Source of the DNA: Pseudonocardia sp.
Lineage (GTDB): Bacteria > Actinomycetota > Actinomycetes > Mycobacteriales > Pseudonocardiaceae
Assembly (NCBI RefSeq): GCF_025465255.1
Contig: NZ_JAODNI010000141.1
Span: forward strand, 1 to 64,000
DNA length: 64,000 bases
Direction of reading: 5' to 3'
Part shown: positions 59,810-64,000 of the stretch, one piece after another
Layout of the letters: the number at the start of each line of letters is the position of its first letter
Position numbering within the stretch: the stretch's first letter is position 1
Position numbers and translations under genes: made by a program
The notes under the pieces: generated by a model
What the model was told of the DNA's origin: nothing
Databases searched by the model: none
Seen by the model: the letters and a program-made list of their open reading frames with translations, nothing else

Positions 59810-60204
59810 AGCGGCCGCTCGTAGCTCGCCGACGCGACGTGGGACTCGTGCAGCGTCACCGCGATCTCGGCGATCCCCCGGGCCCCCTCGCCGAGCGCGC
59901 CCGCGTGGATCCGGTCCGCGAGCCGGTCCGCGACGACCTTCGCCAGGAACTCCGTGGACGTGTTGATCCCGGCGAAGTCCGGCTCGTCGTCCAGGTTGCG
60001 GTAGCTGAGCGCGCCCACCACGGCGCCGAGCTCGGTGGTGGCGAGGCCGATGTCCACGACAATGTTGTCCACGTCCAGGTCCGGGCGGCGGAACGTGGCG
60101 TCGACGACGAAGGTCGCGCCGTGCAGCCGCTGCGCCGGTCCGAAGACCTCGCCGCGGAAGCTGTGGGCCACCATCATGTGGTCGCGGACGGTGATGCTGA
60201 ACAA
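59806..60204 (-). CDS. 6-pyruvoyl-tetrahydropterin-synthase-like protein with altered active site
   Basis: A 132-residue QueD/PTPS-fold protein: first zinc His in VAHSFRG (H14), then [12 protein letters not shown] where family enzymes have C-x3-H-G-H. The catalytic Cys is Ala24, one zinc His is kept (H28) and the other is Ala30. The later L-D-H motif is LDD, while [13 protein letters not shown] and ESHVASASY keep the usual Glu residues. Normal PTPS or QueD chemistry is therefore doubtful; a different reaction or a binding role is possible. TTG at 60204 has GGGAGG 7 bases upstream. The stop overlaps the glycosyltransferase start. Confidence 0.78.
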   Translation of the reverse strand: MFSITVRDHMMVAHSFRGEVFGPAQRLHGATFVVDATFRRPDLDVDNIVVDIGLATTELGAVVGALSYRNLDDEPDFAGINTSTEFLAKVVADRLADRIHAGALGEGARGIAEIAVTLHESHVASASYERPL

Positions 60205-60236
60205 CGCGGGGCCTCCCGGGATGGCGGAACGGCCCG

Positions 60237-61217
60237 TCAGCCGTCCCCGTAGCTGACACGGTGCAGGAGCCCGGACGGTTCACCGCCGAGCAGGTTCGGC
60301 ATCACGCGGGGCAGCTCGTCGAAGGCGGAGCCCCCCGTGACCAGGGCGTCGTAGCGCGGATCGGCGAGCAGGCGGAGCGCCAGGGCGAGCCGGTCGGCGA
60401 ACGTGCGGCGGGCGCGCCGGGCAGGGGACACCATGCCGACCTGGCTGCTGCGGACGGTCAGGCGGCGCGAGTGGAAATGCTCCCCGAGCGGCAGCGCGAC
60501 CGTCCGGTCCCCGTACCAGCTCATCTCCAGTACCTCGCCCTCCGGCGCGAGCAGCTCCAGCGCCCGGACGAGCCCGGCCTCCGACGCGCTGGTGTGCACC
60601 ACGAGATCGCACTCGCCCACGGCGTCGGGCGGCGACGCGAAGCCGACGCCCAACGCGTCCGCGACCGCGGCCCGCGCCGGCTCCGTGTCCACCAGCTGCA
60701 CGTCGACGCCCGGGAACCCGGCGAGCACGGCGGCGACGCTGCACCCGACCATCCCCGCCCCGACGACCGCGATCCGGTCCCCGACCAGCGGCGCGGCGTC
60801 CCAGAGCGCGTTGACGGCCGTCTCCACGGTCCCGGCCAGCACGGCGCGCTCGGCCGGGACGTCGGCGGGCACCGCGGTCACCGCGCTCGCCGGGACGACG
60901 TAGCGGGTCTGGTGCGGATAGAGGCAGAACACGGTCCGCCCCAGCAGCGGGGGCGGTCCCTGCTCGACGACGCCGACGTTGAGGTAGCCGTACTTCACCG
61001 GCGCCGGGAAGTCGCCCTCCTGGAACGGCGCCCGCATCGTCTCGCGCTGGTTCGCCGGGACGCCGCCGCGGAAGACCAGCGCCTCCGTCCCCCGGCTCAC
61101 CCCCGAGAACAGGCTCCGGACCAGCACCTCGTCGTCCCCGGGCGCGGGCAGCTCGACGGAGCGGATCTCGCACTCACCGGGCGCGCGCAGCCACAGCGCT
61201 CGGGCGGTGCGCTCCAC
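60237..61217 (-). CDS. zinc-binding-dehydrogenase-like MDR protein
   Basis: A 326-residue medium-chain dehydrogenase/reductase. The N-terminal catalytic domain has [15 protein letters not shown] (about 38-52), and the coenzyme domain carries [19 protein letters not shown] (about 148-166). The classic zinc ligand set (Cys-His-Cys/Asp) is not obvious; there is only an HQTRYV-type His near 102 and no four-Cys structural site, so it may be zinc-independent. It begins the operon, 32 bases before the PTPS-like gene. GTG at 61217 has AGGAG 6 bases upstream. The substrate is unknown. Confidence 0.8.
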   Translation of the reverse strand: MERTARALWLRAPGECEIRSVELPAPGDDEVLVRSLFSGVSRGTEALVFRGGVPANQRETMRAPFQEGDFPAPVKYGYLNVGVVEQGPPPLLGRTVFCLYPHQTRYVVPASAVTAVPADVPAERAVLAGTVETAVNALWDAAPLVGDRIAVVGAGMVGCSVAAVLAGFPGVDVQLVDTEPARAAVADALGVGFASPPDAVGECDLVVHTSASEAGLVRALELLAPEGEVLEMSWYGDRTVALPLGEHFHSRRLTVRSSQVGMVSPARRARRTFADRLALALRLLADPRYDALVTGGSAFDELPRVMPNLLGGEPSGLLHRVSYGDG

Positions 61218-61292
61218 GCGGTCTCCTGACTCGTCGGGCTCCGGGTGAACCGGTCCGGTCCGCCCGCGCCGGAGCCTAGGCCGGACGGAGAC

Positions 61293-62375
61293 TCAGGACC
61301 GCCAGGCGCCCCGCGCGTAGTTCGGCGGGTACGGCGCCTCCTTCGCGGGGACGCCCAGCTCGTGCGCGGCGCGCAGCGGCCAGGCGGGCTCCCGCAGCGC
61401 GGCCCGGGCCAGCAGGACGACGTCCGCGTCCCCGTCGTCGAGGATGCCCTGGGCCTGCGCCGGATCCGTGATCAGCCCGACGGCACCGGTCGCCACCTCC
61501 GCCTTGGCGCGCACGTCCCGCGCGAACGGAACCTGGTATCCGGGACCGACCGAGATCTGCTGCCGGGCGTCCAGCCCGCCCGAGCTGACGTCGACGAGGT
61601 CGACGCCGTGTGCGGCCAGCAGCGCGGACACCTCCACGGTCTCCTCGGCCGTCCAGCCGCCCTCGACCCAGTCCGTCGCCGAGAGCCGGACCAGCAGCGG
61701 CTTGTCCTCGGGCCAGACCACGCGGACGGCGTCCACGACCTCGAGCAGCAGCCGCACCCGGTTCTCGAACGATCCGCCGTAGGCGTCCGTCCGCAGGTTG
61801 GCCAACGGCGACAGGAACTGGTGGAGCAGGTAGCCGTGGGCGCCGTGGATCTCGACGACGTCGAACCCCGCCGATTCCGCCCGCCGGGCCGCCGCCACGA
61901 ACGCGTCGACGATCTCGCCGATCTCCTCGACGTTCAGCTCGTGCGGCACCGCGAGGCCCTGGTACGCCACCGCCGACGGCCCGGACGTGACCCAGCCGCC
62001 GTCCGCCTCCGGGACGGAGCCCTCGCCGCGCCAGGGCGAGAACTCCGAGGCCTTGCGCCCGGCGTGCGCCAGCTGAGTTCCGGCGGCCGCGCCGTGGGCG
62101 TGCAGGAAGTCCACGATCCGGGACCAGGCGGCGGCCTGCTCGTCGGTCCAGATCCCGACGTCCTGCGGGCTGATCCGGCCCTCGGCCGTGACGGCGGCGG
62201 CCTCGGTCATGACCAGCCCGAACCCGCCCGTCGCGCGGGCTCCGAGGTGCACGAGATGCCAGTCCGTGGGGATCCCGTCCCGAGCCTCCACCGCGTACTG
62301 GCACATCGGGGCGAGCCAGATCCGGTTGCGGACGGTGTGCCCGCGGAGGGTGATGGGGTCGAACAGGGACGGCAT
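61293..62375 (-). CDS. NADH:flavin oxidoreductase, Old Yellow Enzyme family (YqjM-like)
   Basis: A 360-residue FMN TIM barrel: LFDPITLRGHTVRNRIWLAP then MCQYA (about 4-28), with the Cys that modulates flavin potential in YqjM-type enzymes; QLAHAGRKAS (about 101-110); the substrate-binding His pair in DVVEIHGAHGYLLHQFLSPL (about 171-190); and NRVRLLLEVVDAVR. It reduces activated C=C bonds with NAD(P)H. It lies apart from the pterin-like operon (75-base gap, ending in a partial hairpin) and is divergent from the acyl-CoA synthetase. Confidence 0.9.
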   Translation of the reverse strand: MPSLFDPITLRGHTVRNRIWLAPMCQYAVEARDGIPTDWHLVHLGARATGGFGLVMTEAAAVTAEGRISPQDVGIWTDEQAAAWSRIVDFLHAHGAAAGTQLAHAGRKASEFSPWRGEGSVPEADGGWVTSGPSAVAYQGLAVPHELNVEEIGEIVDAFVAAARRAESAGFDVVEIHGAHGYLLHQFLSPLANLRTDAYGGSFENRVRLLLEVVDAVRVVWPEDKPLLVRLSATDWVEGGWTAEETVEVSALLAAHGVDLVDVSSGGLDARQQISVGPGYQVPFARDVRAKAEVATGAVGLITDPAQAQGILDDGDADVVLLARAALREPAWPLRAAHELGVPAKEAPYPPNYARGAWRS

Positions 62376-62602
62376 GAGTACTCCTTCAGTCGTGATCTTC
62401 TCCTGAGGTCAGCCGTCGATCACCCGGACCGCATTCCCGCTGTGCTGTTCTTCACCGGGGATCACGAGGATCGGTCGCCCGCCGGACAGGACCACCCGCG
62501 CCACCTGCCGCCGGCCCGCCACCGAAACAGTCAGTATTGACCCTCACGGGGTGGCTCCACCACGATCGGGCGCGTCGTCGGCTGCTCAACGAGGAGGCAA
62601 CC

Positions 62603-64000
62603 GTGTATCCCGGTCATTTCGCCGCGCTCACCCCGCACAAGCCCGCGGTCATCATGTCCGACACCGGTGAGCAGCTCACCTACGCGGAGCTCGACGAACG
62701 CTCCGTCCGGCTCGCGCGGGTGCTGCACGACGCCGGCCTGCGCCCCGGTGACGACGTCGCCCTGCTCGCCGAGAACACCCCGCGCACCTTCGAGGTCTTC
62801 TGGGCGGCGATCCGCAGCGGGCTCTACATCACCGCGGTCAACCGGCACCTCAACCCCGCCGAGATCGCCTACATCCTCGCCGACTGCGGCGCGAAGGCCC
62901 TGGTCGTGTCGCAGAGGATGGGCACGGTCGCGACGGATCTGGCCGCGGAGACGCCCGGGATCGCGGTGCGGCTGGCCTTCGGCGGTGCGGTGGACGGCCA
63001 CCAGGACTACGAGGCGGCGCTCGCCGCCGTCTCCGCCGAACCGCTGCCGGATCAGCCCCGGGGCAGGGACATGCTCTACTCCTCCGGCACCACGGGGCGG
63101 CCGAAGGGCATCAAGGCGCCGCTGTCCGACATGCAGGTCGACGAGGCGCCGGACCCGCTGCTCGCGGTGTTCGGGCCGGTCTACGGCCTCGCCGCGGACA
63201 CCGTGTACCTCTCTCCCGCGCCGCTCTACCACTCGGCGCCGCTGCGCTTCGGCGGCATGGTGCACTCCGTCGGCGGCACCGTCGTCGTCATGCCGAGGTT
63301 CGACGCCGCGGCCGCGCTGGCCGCGATCGAGCGCTACCGCGTGACGCACAGCCAGTGGGTGCCGACGATGTTCGTCCGGATGCTCAAGCTCCCCGAGGAG
63401 CGGCGGACGGCCCACGACCTGTCCTCGCACCGCGTCGCCGTGCACGCGGCAGCGCCGTGCCCGGTGGAGGTCAAGCAGCAGATGATCGACTGGTGGGGGC
63501 CGATCCTGCACGAGTACTACGGGGCCACCGAGGCAGTCGGCCTGACCCTGATCGACTCCCCCGCCTGGCTGCGCAAGCCGGGCTCGGTCGGCACGGCCCT
63601 GCTCGGCGTGCTCCGCATCTGCGACGACGCCGGCGACGAGATCCCCCAGGGCGACGTCGGGCTCGTCTACTTCGAACGCGAGGCCCTGCCGTTCGCCTAC
63701 CACAACGACCCGGAGAAGACCCGGCAGGCGCAGAACCCGAAGCACCCGAACTGGGGGACGACGGGCGACGTGGGCTACGTCGACGAGGACGGCTTCCTCT
63801 TCCTCACCGACCGCAAGGCCTTCATGATCATCTCGGGCGGGGTCAACATCTACCCGCAGGAGATCGAGGACGCGCTGACGCTGCACCCGTCGGTCCTGGA
63901 CCTGGCGGTGATCGGCCTCCCGGACGAGGAGATGGGCGAGCAGGTCAAGGCCGTCGTCCAGCCCGCACCCGGGGTGATGGCGGGGCCCGAGCTCGAGCGC
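62603..64000 (+). CDS. AMP-binding acyl-CoA synthetase (FadD-like), 3' end cut by window
   Basis: At least 466 residues are visible; the frame is open at base 64000. Motifs: MLYSSGTTGRPKGIKAP (P-loop, about 156-172), HEYYGATEAVGLT (about 303), GTTGDVGYVDEDGFLFLTDR (about 388-407) and KAFMIISGGVNIYPQEIEDA (about 408-427), which are the A3, A5, A7 and A8 core of the adenylate-forming family. It would activate a fatty, aromatic or steroid-derived acid to its CoA ester. GTG at 62603 has AGGAGG with a 5-base spacer. Only about the last 50 residues are missing. Confidence 0.9.
   Translation, partial: MYPGHFAALTPHKPAVIMSDTGEQLTYAELDERSVRLARVLHDAGLRPGDDVALLAENTPRTFEVFWAAIRSGLYITAVNRHLNPAEIAYILADCGAKALVVSQRMGTVATDLAAETPGIAVRLAFGGAVDGHQDYEAALAAVSAEPLPDQPRGRDMLYSSGTTGRPKGIKAPLSDMQVDEAPDPLLAVFGPVYGLAADTVYLSPAPLYHSAPLRFGGMVHSVGGTVVVMPRFDAAAALAAIERYRVTHSQWVPTMFVRMLKLPEERRTAHDLSSHRVAVHAAAPCPVEVKQQMIDWWGPILHEYYGATEAVGLTLIDSPAWLRKPGSVGTALLGVLRICDDAGDEIPQGDVGLVYFEREALPFAYHNDPEKTRQAQNPKHPNWGTTGDVGYVDEDGFLFLTDRKAFMIISGGVNIYPQEIEDALTLHPSVLDLAVIGLPDEEMGEQVKAVVQPAPGVMAGPELER

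Noticed and set aside
1..64000. CRISPR array, integrated phage or insertion sequence
   Set aside because: No regularly spaced repeats, integrase, transposase or terminal inverted repeats were seen; the only mobile-type trace is the HNH remnant at 57210.

Overview
The window is high-GC actinobacterial DNA. GTG starts, 4-base ATGA/GTGA overlaps, F420/LLM-type flavoenzymes, a mycobacterial-type LigD and Ku pair, NDMA-type alcohol dehydrogenase, DUF3618 and an actinobacterial SigB/SigF-type sigma factor all point to a member of the Pseudonocardiaceae, most likely Pseudonocardia or a close relative (inference from gene content; no 16S is present). It is chromosomal housekeeping and accessory metabolism with no phage, plasmid, CRISPR or rRNA. 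No tRNA gene could be supported. About 57 intact or edge-truncated genes and 7 decayed genes are described.

Layout. 1-6.4 kb: end of a hypothetical gene, an alpha/beta hydrolase, the NHEJ ligase-polymerase ligD, a ruined GH13/trehalose-synthase-like gene coupled to an LLM oxidoreductase, and a cation:proton antiporter. 6.5-15 kb: a scattered carotenoid locus (CrtU-like ring desaturase, CrtI-type desaturase, CruG-like glycosyltransferase, CruF-like hydratase) interleaved with small membrane proteins, a STAS protein and a CDP-alcohol phosphatidyltransferase. 15-25 kb: phospholipase D, truncated or frameshifted genes (endonuclease/phosphatase, ankyrin, GAF, P450), a ferritin-like protein, catalase, an alcohol dehydrogenase and small acidic proteins. 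25-36 kb: SDR, Ku, a WcbI-like protein, HAD plus pyruvate oxidase, an MTHFR-like protein, a methyltransferase remnant, an LLM oxidoreductase, a ferredoxin-reductase-like flavoprotein and a SigB/SigF-type sigma factor. 36-42.5 kb: two SSS-family organic-acid symporters with DUF485 and a LytS/LytTR two-component system, chained by 4-base overlaps. 42.5-47 kb: SRPBCC protein, intact P450, NDMA-type alcohol dehydrogenase, amino-acid permease. 47-52.3 kb: HAD hydrolase and a TetR-controlled heterodimeric ABC exporter. 52.4-57 kb: Baeyer-Villiger monooxygenase plus esterase facing an AcoR-type activator. 57-61 kb: an HNH-endonuclease remnant, then an operon of MDR dehydrogenase, degenerate pterin-synthase-like protein, glycosyltransferase and flippase-like membrane protein. 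61-64 kb: Old Yellow Enzyme homologue and an acyl-CoA synthetase cut by the window edge.

How the parts work together. Stress and repair genes (ligD, ku, catalase, ferritin-like, sigma factor) are spread through the window. Six genes carry GGGTA(C/G) 8-9 bases before their ATG, the -10 type used by SigB/SigF sigma factors, and one such factor is encoded at 35410. Six other genes have a TAGnnT box 6-9 bases before a start codon, which suggests leaderless mRNAs. The BVMO-esterase-AcoR unit looks like a ketone-degradation module. The carotenoid genes together fit a glycosylated, possibly chlorobactene-type pigment.

The most striking window-wide feature is gene decay. At least seven genes have internal deletions and/or frameshifts, and in four of them a central catalytic or cofactor-binding block is missing while both ends survive. 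The best candidate for an undescribed system is the 57.4-61.2 kb operon, whose pterin-synthase-like member lacks the expected catalytic Cys and one zinc His.
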